In this document: positions 56,797 to 64,000 of the stretch, in pieces
Layout of the letters: each line of letters starts with the position of its first letter
How positions within the stretch are numbered: position 1 is the first letter of the stretch
Assembly: GCF_005848555.1 (NCBI RefSeq)
Contig: NZ_CP040518.1
Span: forward strand, 682,001 to 746,000
Direction of reading: 5' to 3'
Length of the DNA: 64,000 nt
DNA from: Blautia sp. SC05B48
GTDB lineage: Bacteria; Bacillota; Clostridia; Lachnospirales; Lachnospiraceae
Made by a program: the position numbers and the translations under genes
Notes under the pieces: model-generated
The model's input: the letters and a program-made list of their open reading frames with translations, nothing else
Told to the model about the DNA's origin: nothing
Database searches by the model: none

Positions 56797-56884
56797 CATT
56801 TCATCACTCCAATCTGAAATTTTTGTAAGAAAAAAGCAGTCAATCCTAAGACTAACTGCTTTGTGTGTATGGATATGAAATTGT
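56796..56884 (-). repeat. Cassette 3' module, copy B
   Basis: 89-bp repeat of 56,102-56,190 with the same terminator hairpin (core 56,829-56,860). It still contains the orf19 ribosome site and ATG, now followed by tcpD fossil and leading to no gene. Confidence 0.85.
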
Positions 56885-56887
56885 TTA

Positions 56888-57515
56888 TCAGACATATTGT
56901 TTGAAAAATACATTTAACTTTTGCCCTAGTAGTGTTGGGTTATCTGTATTTACTTCATGTCCTGCATTTTCAATAATAGCTATTTCTGCGTTTTCTATCT
57001 GTTGTTGCAATTCTAAAGAAGCTTTTTTATTTATCTTATCCTTATCGCCACAGACAACAAGTACCGAACATGATATTTTTTTCAGTTTATGTTTAAAACT
57101 AAGTTCCGTCATAGATTTGCATAGATTGATAAAATCTGTTTTCTGAAAGCCCATTTTTTCAAATGCTGAACAAGGCATAATACGGAATATCAGATTTTGC
57201 ATTTTTAACAGATACTTTGGCATTTCATATTGTTGTGCCTATTAACACTAATGAGTTCATTTTTTCTGGGTGTTCTATCGCATACTGCATAGCAAGAATA
57301 CCACCTAAAGAAAGTCCACAAATATTTAGCGGTTCTTCAAACTGTTCACAGTATGTTTCCAATGTCCGATACAATGTATCATAACATGGTGTTTTCCCAA
57401 AAAGCCAATCTGATAAATTAGGGCATAAAACTTCAAAATCATCATTGAATACTTTTACGGTATCACTCCAACTTTCAGAAGATTGTCCCAAACCATGAAG
57501 CATTATATATTTCAT
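56888..57515 (-). pseudogene. Alpha/beta hydrolase, single frameshift (cassette B cargo)
   Basis: The N-terminal part (57515-57225) has the HGLG oxyanion region (MLHGLGQSSESW) and nucleophile elbow GLSLGG; it stops after LVLIGTTI. The C-terminal part (57223-56888, MPKYLLKMQN...) supplies the acid and His regions (VVCGDKDKINKKA, ENAGHEVN). Removing one A in the run at about 57,228-57,236 gives IGTQYEMPKYLLK and one frame of about 208 codons. This is either a real inactivation or a sequencing error. Substrate unknown. Confidence 0.82.
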
Positions 57516-57549
57516 TCCATCACTCCTAGATACTGTGTTTCATATCCAC

Positions 57550-57578
57550 ATTATAACATTCGCATATCAGCACCACAA
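57550..57578 (-). promoter_or_regulatory. Cassette promoter B
   Basis: Minus-strand -35 TTGTGG, 17-base spacer, -10 TATAAT, in the same alignment as promoter A. It begins directly after the tcpD-like stop codon. Confidence 0.8.
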
Positions 57579-57585
57579 TAAAATT

Positions 57586-57807
57586 TTACGCACCGATAAT
57601 CTTATTGAACAGCTCTAACAGTACATCTTTCACACCGCCAGCATTGAATACCAAACCGACAGCAATCAAGGCAACTACCAAGAAGCCAATGAGCTTTGAA
57701 AACTCACGCTTGAACCCTAAGTAGATACCGATAACCACAATCGCCATAAGCACTAAGCTCTGTGCGTTTGATAAAAACCATTGATACAAATTGTTTCCGA
57801 AATTCAT
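57586..57807 (-). CDS. TcpD-like small conjugation membrane protein
   Basis: 73 residues with two helices (about 17-31 and 37-55) and a short amphipathic end (VKDVLLELFNKIIGA). Small proteins of this kind sit next to mobT in Tn916-like elements and are described as TcpD family. Its stop partly lies within the promoter module for cassette B. Confidence 0.78.
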   Translation of the reverse strand: MNFGNNLYQWFLSNAQSLVLMAIVVIGIYLGFKREFSKLIGFLVVALIAVGLVFNAGGVKDVLLELFNKIIGA

Positions 57808-57808
57808 G

Positions 57809-57943
57809 TTATTTGTCCTCGCTTTCTTCTAATTGTTTCATTTCATAGTCAGCTTCTTTGCCGACATTCAAAATACACATCAAGACTACGCCGATACCCA
57901 TTCCCATAGATACCAGCAGGAAGTCTTTTAATAATACCCACAT
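57809..57943 (-). CDS. DUF3789-type small membrane protein
   Basis: 44 residues from ATG 57943 (AGGAG upstream): MWVLLKDFLLVSMGMGIGVV then a Cys and a charged tail ending KQLEESEDK. One membrane helix. Stop is 2 bp from the tcpD-like start. Such short frames are regular members of this ICE region; function unknown. Confidence 0.75.
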   Translation of the reverse strand: MWVLLKDFLLVSMGMGIGVVLMCILNVGKEADYEMKQLEESEDK

Positions 57944-57955
57944 TTTTTATCACTC

Positions 57956-59152
57956 CTAACTTTCTACTAAATCTTTTGCAGGGGTCGTCTGCTGTTTGAT
58001 TATCATTTCATGCTTTTCTGTGAGCTTTGCTTGCTGTTCGATTGTTTCCATGTAGTCTGTACCGTTTCCTTTATCAATCTTTTTCAGCATTTTCAAGGTC
58101 GGTGCTACCTGCCTTTGTACCCACCGCAATGTACGGTCTAAGGTGTAAGGCTCTGGCTTTGTCGTCAGCTTCAGACTTTGCCGATTATCGCCGATAAACC
58201 AAGCCCAGCGGTCATTGAGTTTCCAGTCATTTTTTCGCTTGTCTGGTTCTTCATCAACAAACCGCACATACTGGTTGATAATAGAAAAGGCGGTCTGTTC
58301 TGCGTCATAATAGGTCAGCAAATCTCGTACTGCATAATAGGCACGTTCATTGCGAAGTCGTATCTCAAAACGGTTGATAATGTCGGCTTCTTCAAGCGGT
58401 GTCCCTAACTTGACGTACTGCTCATAGTCCTTTTCATAGATACAGAAATACACATCTGATTTCAGCGAACCAAGATAAAGGGTACGTCCCATATATTCTC
58501 TGTCGTCCTCTCTGTGCTTGATAAGCTCGCCCGACTGATAAAACTTATAGCTTCTGGACTTTCCAATATATTCCTGTTTTCTGCATTTTTCCGCAAGCTC
58601 TGGAATATCTAAAATGCCCGTATGGTCGTTGATAGCAAGGTCGATACGCTTCATCACGCCACCGTCTACGAGTGCGTCCATGAGAAAGTCATACCAGCTT
58701 CTTTGTTGTGCTAACAGGTAACTTTCAAACTGCCTGCAACCACGCCCCTTTAACTCTAAAAGGACACCTTTTTCTTCGTCAGCCGACGTATAGATAAAGA
58801 TGTCCCCTAAAGAATAATGCTCCGTATAACTGTAACGTCCGTAATCTTCATGGAGCATATAATTGATATTCAGTTTTAATATATCTTTGATGATGTGCTG
58901 TATATCCAGCGTGGGAAAACGAATTTTCACATAATCAAACAGCATGGTAAGCGGTGCTTCTGGATTGAACCTTGCCAGTTCCTTATGCAAAGTTTCCAGA
59001 AGTTCCTTTGACGGCTTCATTTTTCCGCTTTCTATCTTGTTGAGATATTCCCTTGTGATACCCGAAGCCACCGCCAACCTGCCTTGTGAGATACCGTAAG
59101 CAATCCGTTTCTCCCGTAATTCTTTTATCCATTGTTCTTCATTCAGAACCAT
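57956..59152 (-). CDS. mobT: MobT relaxase (Orf20), Rep_trans family
   Basis: 398 residues. N-terminal helix-turn-helix (about 8-56: LREKRIAYGISQGRLAVASGITREYLNKIESGKMKPS) and a replication-initiation type nicking domain (LLELKGRGCRQFESYLLAQQRSWYDFL, MKRIDLAINDHTGILDI, TLYLGSLKSDVYFCIYEKDYEQ). MobT nicks oriT and binds the 5' end for transfer and rolling-circle replication. oriT lies just upstream (59,230-59,396). The stop and the next start are 13 bp apart. Confidence 0.95.
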   Translation of the reverse strand: MVLNEEQWIKELREKRIAYGISQGRLAVASGITREYLNKIESGKMKPSKELLETLHKELARFNPEAPLTMLFDYVKIRFPTLDIQHIIKDILKLNINYMLHEDYGRYSYTEHYSLGDIFIYTSADEEKGVLLELKGRGCRQFESYLLAQQRSWYDFLMDALVDGGVMKRIDLAINDHTGILDIPELAEKCRKQEYIGKSRSYKFYQSGELIKHREDDREYMGRTLYLGSLKSDVYFCIYEKDYEQYVKLGTPLEEADIINRFEIRLRNERAYYAVRDLLTYYDAEQTAFSIINQYVRFVDEEPDKRKNDWKLNDRWAWFIGDNRQSLKLTTKPEPYTLDRTLRWVQRQVAPTLKMLKKIDKGNGTDYMETIEQQAKLTEKHEMIIKQQTTPAKDLVES

Positions 59153-59229
59153 ACCCCCAATCTGTAAAGTGTGAAGTTTTTTAAGGCGACTTCACAACTG
59201 ATTTTTACTAGGAAATCATGCCAGAAGCC

Positions 59230-59396
59230 TTATGTTTCCTATGTTTTTTGTCTATTGTCTATTTGCAAACGTACCCCTCTGTTAGATACCGAGGGGTTCA
59301 TCAGCAGAGCAGGGACAAGCCCTGCTCTGCAAAACGGCTTCCACGGTCGTATTTGCTCCGCCGACCGTTCCTGCCGTTGTGCAGGCAGAACTTATC
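59230..59396 (-). other. oriT region with stacked inverted repeats
   Basis: Between mobT and the next gene. A palindrome with arms ACCCCTC (59,273-59,279) and GAGGGGT (59,291-59,297) contains CTAACAG on the minus strand, matching the known ICEBs1 oriT design of C-run, CTAACAG, G-run. Next come a perfect 11-bp stem GCAGAGCAGGG/CCCTGCTCTGC (59,304-59,330), a 7-bp stem ACGGTCG/CGACCGT (59,343-59,368) and CCTGC/GCAGG. In Tn916 oriT has this position. Confidence 0.85.
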
Positions 59397-59813
59397 CTAC
59401 CTGTTCATACCAATGTAAACCATGATGAATGAAACATCAGCGGATAAACATAAATTTAATGTTTCTTCTGATATTTCACTTTTACGGATAGGGTCTGTTT
59501 CCAGAAAAGACTTATCAAGCAATTCAAAAACAAAATCAATCTGGCTGTTGCAAGCCGACTGTTTTCTATTTAAGCGTATCAAGAACAAATCGGGCATGAA
59601 GTTTTTTTCGTGAATTGCATTTTCAAGAATAGTATCAGCTTTTTTCTCGAACTGATGTTTTGGATTACATTTAAAATCGTGATAACGTTTCTGCACAAAT
59701 CCCTCGCAATCGGCTAGAAAATCTCCATAATTGATACAGATACATTTTACGCTCTTAGCTTTCTCGTCTTTATCATCTGATTGTATTATTTTATTGATTT
59801 CTTTTATTTCCAT
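59397..59813 (-). CDS. Unknown protein between oriT and tcpA
   Basis: 138 residues, soluble: KSVKCICINYGDFLADCEGFVQKRYHDFKCNPKHQFEKKADTILENAIHEKNFMPDLFLIRLNRKQ, then DFVFELLDKSFLETDPIRKSEISEETLNLCLSADVSFIMVYIGMNR. I do not recognise the family. Its stop lies at the oriT edge, and it ends 4 bp after tcpA, so it is co-transcribed with tcpA. Tn916 has no gene here, so this is an addition. Confidence 0.7.
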   Translation of the reverse strand: MEIKEINKIIQSDDKDEKAKSVKCICINYGDFLADCEGFVQKRYHDFKCNPKHQFEKKADTILENAIHEKNFMPDLFLIRLNRKQSACNSQIDFVFELLDKSFLETDPIRKSEISEETLNLCLSADVSFIMVYIGMNR

Positions 59814-59816
59814 GAG

Positions 59817-61199
59817 TTAGTTCTCCTTTCCTTGTTGTTCTGGCATGACTTGTCTTTCTTGTGCAAGCCTGCCGATTGTTTGTAAAAAGTCATGTCCTTT
59901 CGGGACTAAAGGCGTGTAAAACTCACTGATAACGCTTGTTCCCACATCACAATAACCACGCCCCTTGATACGCTTCTGGAAAAACTGCTTTTTCACATCT
60001 GAACCGAACAGCATACCATAACCTAATTCGCTGATACGCCCCAATCCCACACGGAAATTGAAATTATCTCTGATACCGTCCGAGAAATACTTTGCGTCTG
60101 GACGCTGGCAGGCAACGATAAGGAAATATCCTGCTTGTCGTCCCAACATAACGATTTTCTTTAACTGGCTAAGTAAGCCCACGCTTTCTTTCGTCCCAAG
60201 CATTTCAAAAAATGCTACATATTCATCAAAGATAAGAAAGCAGGGTGGCAGTCCCAGATAGGCGTAGTTTTCGCCCGTCTTATAGTTTGGGTGTCGCTTC
60301 ATTTCCTCACTTCGCTGTACCATGCCCTCATAAAAGGCATTGACGCAATCTATCATTTCTTCTTTGGTGTGATACACATTTCCCATAACTGTTCCCAAGT
60401 CTGCTAAGTCTGAATTTTTTGGGTCTAAGATGTAAAGGACAGCGTTGGTATGCAGTAAGGCTTCAATGAGCGTCAGCAGGAAATAGGTTTTACCGCCACC
60501 AGTTCCACCAGCAATCAGAGCGTGAGGAAGTGCGTCATATTCCCAGACAAGATTTTTCATCAGTCTAAGACAGCCATTTTCTGCCCGTACTTCATCAATA
60601 GTAATGCGGTTCGCTATCATATCATAAAGCAGGGTATATTCGATATAACCGTCATGCAAGGTCTTGTCGGTCAGTTCACAATACAAGCCACTTTCCAATT
60701 TATCCTCTAACCGTAAAAGCTGGTCTTGATATTTTCCCAGCGTAATTTCACAGCAGATATGAAGCAGTCCCTTTTCCATTTGATAATAAATCTTTGGAAA
60801 CCAGACGATTTTTTCCCTTGATCTGCTTTGCAGGTCAGTAAAAAAACCGCTGTCTTGCACGGTATCGGCTTCATACCACTTATTTTCCAGTATCATTCTT
60901 GCCAGCTTTTGACGGTGCAGGAGCTTCTTGAAACTGTCGTAACAGAAGCGGTAATATAGAAAAGCGACCAATGCACAAACACCAGTCGCTATCAGTATAG
61001 TTATGAAGTTGTAAGGGGAAAGCGTCAAGCCGTTTTCTAACAAGCTGAAATGCTCCCAATCGGTACGCATGAGCTGTTTTATATTCAGTAGCAGAAGAAC
61101 CGCCACAAACACAAACAGAAGTGTCCCTATGGAAAAACGGTAAACAAGGTGCTTGTCGCTGGCTCTGATACGGTGTCCTTTGTTCCAAATCTTACGCAT
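59817..61199 (-). CDS. tcpA: TcpA/FtsK-like coupling ATPase (Orf21)
   Basis: 460 residues. Two helices (about 22-42 and 64-84), then an FtsK/SpoIIIE motor: Walker A GGTGGGKTY (231-239), Walker B CFLIFDEYVAF, and VACQRPDAKYFSDGIRDNFNFRVGLG. It brings the MobT-bound DNA strand to the channel. Located upstream of oriT and mobT as in Tn916. Confidence 0.95.
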   Translation of the reverse strand: MRKIWNKGHRIRASDKHLVYRFSIGTLLFVFVAVLLLLNIKQLMRTDWEHFSLLENGLTLSPYNFITILIATGVCALVAFLYYRFCYDSFKKLLHRQKLARMILENKWYEADTVQDSGFFTDLQSRSREKIVWFPKIYYQMEKGLLHICCEITLGKYQDQLLRLEDKLESGLYCELTDKTLHDGYIEYTLLYDMIANRITIDEVRAENGCLRLMKNLVWEYDALPHALIAGGTGGGKTYFLLTLIEALLHTNAVLYILDPKNSDLADLGTVMGNVYHTKEEMIDCVNAFYEGMVQRSEEMKRHPNYKTGENYAYLGLPPCFLIFDEYVAFFEMLGTKESVGLLSQLKKIVMLGRQAGYFLIVACQRPDAKYFSDGIRDNFNFRVGLGRISELGYGMLFGSDVKKQFFQKRIKGRGYCDVGTSVISEFYTPLVPKGHDFLQTIGRLAQERQVMPEQQGKEN

Positions 61200-61223
61200 A
61201 AATCGTTCACTCCTTTCTGGGTA

Positions 61224-61257
61224 TGAAAAAAGCAGTCAATCCTAAGACTAACTGCTA
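61224..61257 (-). repeat. Cassette 3' hairpin, copy C
   Basis: Carries the same terminator core as modules A and B (identical over about 30 bases, AAGCAGT ... ACTGCT with poly-T on the minus strand), at a different site: just upstream of the tcpA ribosome site and downstream of the 161-residue membrane gene. Confidence 0.85.
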
Positions 61258-61290
61258 AAATAATATAACTGTTTATTTGGGCGAAACGTA

Positions 61291-61776
61291 TTAGAGTAAA
61301 CTTTTCTCTTTTAACATTTCAAGAAATTCTTTATATCCAACACAGTCGCAAGAAACTGTACAAATTTTTTTGTTTCCTACAAATATTTTCAATCCTATTT
61401 GCTCTTTTTCTGTGCAACGGGAAATATCATTAAATGAAATTTCTCTTGTTCTTCCAACAGCAGGAGTAATACGCAAATTATTTCCGTCAATTACTACCTT
61501 ATGTCTTTTTAATGCCCACGCACAAAATTCAATCAATAGAACAAAAATAGCAAAAACAACAGAGTGTCCCACCGTATTATCAAATCCCATGAACAATCCT
61601 AAAGCTATTGCAATTCCTACCATTATCAATGAACAAATATGACATACTGTTTGATAGGCGTGTGATACAAAAACAGTATTTGTGAATTTTTCTTTTTTAG
61701 TTGCTTTTTGTGTCTTATCTAATACGAGAGATATAATAGGGACAACGAATACAGCAAATATAATAGCTCTTATCAT
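61291..61776 (-). CDS. Small membrane protein with PH-like domain (cassette C cargo)
   Basis: 161 residues from ATG 61776 (AGGAG upstream). Three helices (about 2-19, 44-65 and 69-90) and a C-terminal beta-rich domain (RHKVVIDGNNLRITPAVGRTREISFNDISRCTEKEQIGLKIFVGNKK) like the PH-type fold of DUF6560-like proteins. Own promoter (61,815-61,843) and the shared terminator. Not part of Tn916; role unknown. Confidence 0.75.
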   Translation of the reverse strand: MIRAIIFAVFVVPIISLVLDKTQKATKKEKFTNTVFVSHAYQTVCHICSLIMVGIAIALGLFMGFDNTVGHSVVFAIFVLLIEFCAWALKRHKVVIDGNNLRITPAVGRTREISFNDISRCTEKEQIGLKIFVGNKKICTVSCDCVGYKEFLEMLKEKSLL

Positions 61777-61814
61777 AAACAGCACTCCTTATAATTAAAT
61801 TTTTCATACCCATA

Positions 61815-61843
61815 TTATAACAGTTTTATATATCCGCTACAAC
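61815..61843 (-). promoter_or_regulatory. Cassette promoter C
   Basis: Minus-strand -35 TTGTAG, 17-base spacer, -10 TATAAT. It aligns without gaps to promoters A and B over about 45 bases but is more diverged. Confidence 0.75.
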
Positions 61844-61862
61844 GAAAATCTATCCAACAATC

Positions 61863-62246
61863 CTATTTCTTCGGCTGTCCCTGTGGTGTAGGGTTCTGTG
61901 GATTGCCTGCGTTCTGATTGCCTTTATTCTTCAACACAATATCCTCTGCCTTTACATACCAGTCCACATCTGCACCCATATAGGTTTTTCGTGATACAGT
62001 ATCGGCTACGGGATTGACAAGTTCCACGACTGCATTGTACGGAAATTCTCTTAACGGTACTTCTGGCGGTACAGACACGGGGATAATTCCACCATGCAAA
62101 CTGCACTTCAAATCATAGATACGCTTTTTAAGCTGGGTACTCGGTGTCCCGTCCTCATTCTGTAAGAACACATCACGCACCGCTGTAAATTTTAATTCTC
62201 CAAATGTTTTCTCTTTGTCAATAACAAACCCGTTTGATAATCTCAT
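61863..62246 (-). CDS. YdcP-family protein Orf22 of Tn916
   Basis: 127 residues: RLSNGFVIDKEKTFGELKFTAVRDVFLQNEDGTPSTQLKKRIYDLKCSLHGGIIPVSVPPEVPLREFPYNAVVELVNPVADTVSR, with a Gln/Asn/Pro-rich tail. YdcP/DUF961-type proteins open the transfer operon of Tn916 and ICEBs1; in related elements they act as helicase processivity factors during ICE replication. Paired with Orf23. Confidence 0.9.
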   Translation of the reverse strand: MRLSNGFVIDKEKTFGELKFTAVRDVFLQNEDGTPSTQLKKRIYDLKCSLHGGIIPVSVPPEVPLREFPYNAVVELVNPVADTVSRKTYMGADVDWYVKAEDIVLKNKGNQNAGNPQNPTPQGQPKK

Positions 62247-62261
62247 AAATTCTTCACTCCT

Positions 62262-62588
62262 TTACTTTTCTTCAACTGCTACAATATCATCAGCAACTAA
62301 CACATAATCGGTATGTCCCATATCCCCGATTGCATAACCTCTGCCGTATAACTTCGGATTGACAAGTTTTACTTTCTGTTCATACTTGAACTTTTTTTCG
62401 CCAGCCTGCACGGGAATTTCTACCACAACATTTTCGCCTTTCTGTACGTCAGAATAAAGGTTATAGCTTCGTCTTGCTAAGACCCTGCGGTTATTTTTAT
62501 CTCTTTCAAAGACTGGCTCACTTTCGCCTGCAAATTCAAGAGTTCCAAAAGACTGTACCATATCTGGCACGACATATTTCATTTCCAT
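62262..62588 (-). CDS. YdcP-family protein Orf23 of Tn916
   Basis: 108 residues with the same DUF961 pattern as Orf22: VQSFGTLEFAGESEPVFERDKNNRRVLARRSYNLYSDVQKGENVVVEIPVQAGEKKFKYEQKVKLVNPKLYGRGYAIGDMGHTDYVLVADDIV. First gene of the transfer operon in Tn916, 15 bp before Orf22. Confidence 0.9.
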   Translation of the reverse strand: MEMKYVVPDMVQSFGTLEFAGESEPVFERDKNNRRVLARRSYNLYSDVQKGENVVVEIPVQAGEKKFKYEQKVKLVNPKLYGRGYAIGDMGHTDYVLVADDIVAVEEK

Positions 62589-62822
62589 ATTGTTTTACCT
62601 CGTTTCTTTCTATTTTTGATAAATTGATTGTGATTTCTTATTCTGGCGGTTTGGGAAGTACCAGCAATCCCACAGATAGTAAAGGGTAAAATCAATGCTT
62701 ACGCACCCTTGACTATCCGTGTTCTTGCAGGTTGTTGGCAGACAAGCCAGAATAAGCGGAAGTCTGCCGTTTGACAACTTCGGCGGAGAGCGTGATTTTT
62801 CTTTTCTCATACCGTTACCGCC
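62589..62822 (-). other. Upstream region of the orf23 transfer operon
   Basis: 234 bp. In Tn916 the transfer-operon promoter lies here. A 66-codon frame (62,810-62,610, MRKEKSRSPPKLSNGRLPLILACLPTTCKN...) begins 12 bp after the adhesin stop with only a weak GGCGG; it could be a small gene or leader, but I do not call it with confidence. I could not pick out a clear -35/-10 pair. Confidence 0.4.
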
Positions 62823-64000
62823 TTATGATTTTTTCATTTTACGGCGTTTGTAGAAGAAGATACCTGCCAGTCCAGCACCAGAGGTCAAAAGAAGTGCAAG
62901 CAGTCCGTAAAGGTTTGTGTTATCGCCCGTTTTGGGACTGTCGCTCGGTCTGTTTGGCTTTTCTGGTGTCGGTGGTGTTTCGGGTTTCTCTGGTTCTTTT
63001 GGCTTTTCCTTAAAGGTAATCGTCTGTCCCTTATCCTCAATATCCTTATGCTCGGTAACTTTCTTCGGATCGTCTGGATTGCTTAAATCGTACAATTCTT
63101 CAAAAGTTACAAGCTGTTTGCCGTCAAGGGAAGTAGCGTCAAGGGTAAAGGCAACTTCCACTTTCATAGTTTCGCTGTCAGCAGTAAAAGTGTAATCACT
63201 TTCCACACGTTTCCCATTGATAAGAAGCTCGGCATTTTCTTTTTTCAACATCTGCCAGCCCACCAGTTTGTACTGTGTACCGACTTCTAAGCCCTCTAAG
63301 GTTACGGTATCAATGATTGTTACCTCTTTTCCAGCTTCAAGCTCTTTGTTGCCGTCCTTATCGGTAGCAGTCGTATGAATTTTGATGATACGCTCTGTGA
63401 TAAGTACGGTCTGCCCGTCGTCCTCAATGTCTTTATGCTCCGCAACTTTCACGGGTTCGTCTGGATTGCTGAAATCATACAATTCTTCAAAGGTAACAAG
63501 GTTCTTGCCACCTAAAGCAGACGCATTGAATATATAGGAAATTTCCACTTTCATTTCTTCATCATCAGCGACAAAGGTATAATCGTTTTCTACACGTTTC
63601 CCGTCAATGATAAGCTCGGCGTTTTCTTCCTTTAACATCTGCCAACCTTTCAACTGATACTTTGTGCCTTTTGTAAGCCCGTTTAATTTGACAGTATCAA
63701 CGATTGTTACCTCTTTTCCTGCAAGGATAGTTTTTTCGCCGTCCTTGCTGGTCGCTGTGGTATGGATAGAGATTTCTTTTTCGTATTCATCAGTCAACGT
63801 TCCTAAATCAATCACAAGGTTATTTCTTGATACCACGATTTCAAAAGGTGGGATAAGTTCAAAGCCTTTGTTACTGTCGCAACGCATTTCTTCAATGATG
63901 TAGGTATCATAAGGTAATGCACCCTTGCTGTCGTCTGGTTCAGAAGTTCCAAACCACACACCGTCCTCGCTGGTCTTGCCTGCGTTGGTATTGTGCTTAT
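62823..64000 (-). CDS. VaFE-repeat sortase-anchored surface protein, C-terminal part (runs off window)
   Basis: At least 391 codons; the frame is open to the window edge, so the start is not seen. Two tandem beta domains of about 120 residues each carry IHTTATDKDGNKELEAGKEVTIIDTVTLEGLEVGTQYKLVGWQML and end VTFEELYDLSNPDDP, the VaFE/T-Q ester-type repeat of Gram-positive adhesins. After a Pro-rich wall spacer come the sorting motif SPKTGD, a hydrophobic helix and a KRRKMKKS tail. It probably mediates adhesion or mating-pair contact; it lies outside the Tn916 core. Confidence 0.88.
   Translation of the reverse strand, partial: KHNTNAGKTSEDGVWFGTSEPDDSKGALPYDTYIIEEMRCDSNKGFELIPPFEIVVSRNNLVIDLGTLTDEYEKEISIHTTATSKDGEKTILAGKEVTIVDTVKLNGLTKGTKYQLKGWQMLKEENAELIIDGKRVENDYTFVADDEEMKVEISYIFNASALGGKNLVTFEELYDFSNPDEPVKVAEHKDIEDDGQTVLITERIIKIHTTATDKDGNKELEAGKEVTIIDTVTLEGLEVGTQYKLVGWQMLKKENAELLINGKRVESDYTFTADSETMKVEVAFTLDATSLDGKQLVTFEELYDLSNPDDPKKVTEHKDIEDKGQTITFKEKPKEPEKPETPPTPEKPNRPSDSPKTGDNTNLYGLLALLLTSGAGLAGIFFYKRRKMKKS

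Larger units (their letters stand above)
31064..64000 (-). mobile_element. Tn916-family integrative and conjugative element, int-proximal part
   Basis: From the junction in ugpB to beyond the window edge. Gene order int, xis, orf8, orf7, [cargo], orf13, 14, 15, 16, 17, ardA (orf18), orf19, [cargo], mobT (orf20), tcpA (orf21), orf22, orf23 is that of Tn916, with nearly all genes on the minus strand. Cargo replaces tet(M) and fills three further places. The transfer genes look intact apart from an intron in orf16 that should splice out, so the element may be transferable. The exact junction, near 31,060-31,075, is inferred from the disrupted ugpB start and a T-rich/A-rich palindrome (31,057-31,073). 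Confidence 0.93.

Noticed and set aside
56102-56884. CRISPR array (repeated 89-bp unit)
   Set aside because: Only two long copies plus one partial, each holding a terminator and flanking different genes; no spacers and no cas genes.

Overview
The window joins two kinds of DNA. Positions 1 to about 31,065 are ordinary chromosome of a spore-forming, low-to-moderate GC Firmicute, most likely a gut Lachnospiraceae. The evidence is spoIIP and gpr, a GlpP/GlpK glycerol system, CdaA/CdaR, a DUF6465-type protein and strong GGAGG ribosome sites throughout. Positions from about 31,065 to the right edge are the int-proximal part of a Tn916-family integrative and conjugative element (ICE). Its far end lies outside the window.

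Chromosome, almost all on the minus strand. It holds the start of a secreted Thr/Pro/Glu-repeat protein and ptsH (HPr). A c-di-AMP block follows, with two membrane proteins, cdaA and cdaR. Next come recD2-comFC, mreB and uvrA, then gpr-spoIIP-lepA-lipoprotein-hemW divergent from rpsT. A YgjP-type metallohydrolase, holA and a DUF6465 protein follow. The segment 20.5-31 kb is a glycerol / glycerol-3-phosphate locus: glpP-glpK, an Ldh2-type dehydrogenase, glpQ, a three-gene GlpA/FAD-oxidoreductase/DUF1667 set with a terminator-bearing leader, mgtC, and a UgpB-like binding protein.

ICE. Reading from the ugpB junction: Int, Xis, Orf8-like and Orf7-like sigma regulators; then, where Tn916 carries tet(M), two cargo modules built alike (an ABC transporter on the minus strand, its response regulator and kinase on the plus strand). 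The first is a MacB/FtsX-type exporter with a lipoprotein. The second is a LanFEG/CprABC-type lantibiotic-immunity transporter. Conjugation genes follow: orf13, orf14, orf15, orf16 (VirB4-like), orf17, two ardA genes, an orf19-like gene, tcpD-like, DUF3789, mobT, oriT, tcpA, orf22 and orf23. A sortase-anchored VaFE-repeat adhesin runs off the window edge.

Main points of interest. (1) A 2,680-nt group II intron sits inside orf16; its ends can be placed to the base and removing it restores an uninterrupted 816-codon VirB4-like frame. (2) Three accessory genes (a GNAT acetyltransferase, a frameshifted alpha/beta hydrolase and a small membrane protein) share one promoter module and one terminator hairpin at two separate places in the ICE, which suggests a cassette-like cargo platform. 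A fossil of the tcpD 3' end and an 89-bp direct repeat record how two of them were stacked. (3) The ICE appears to have entered at the start codon of ugpB, removing its native start and leader. (4) The oriT resembles the ICEBs1/Tn916 type.
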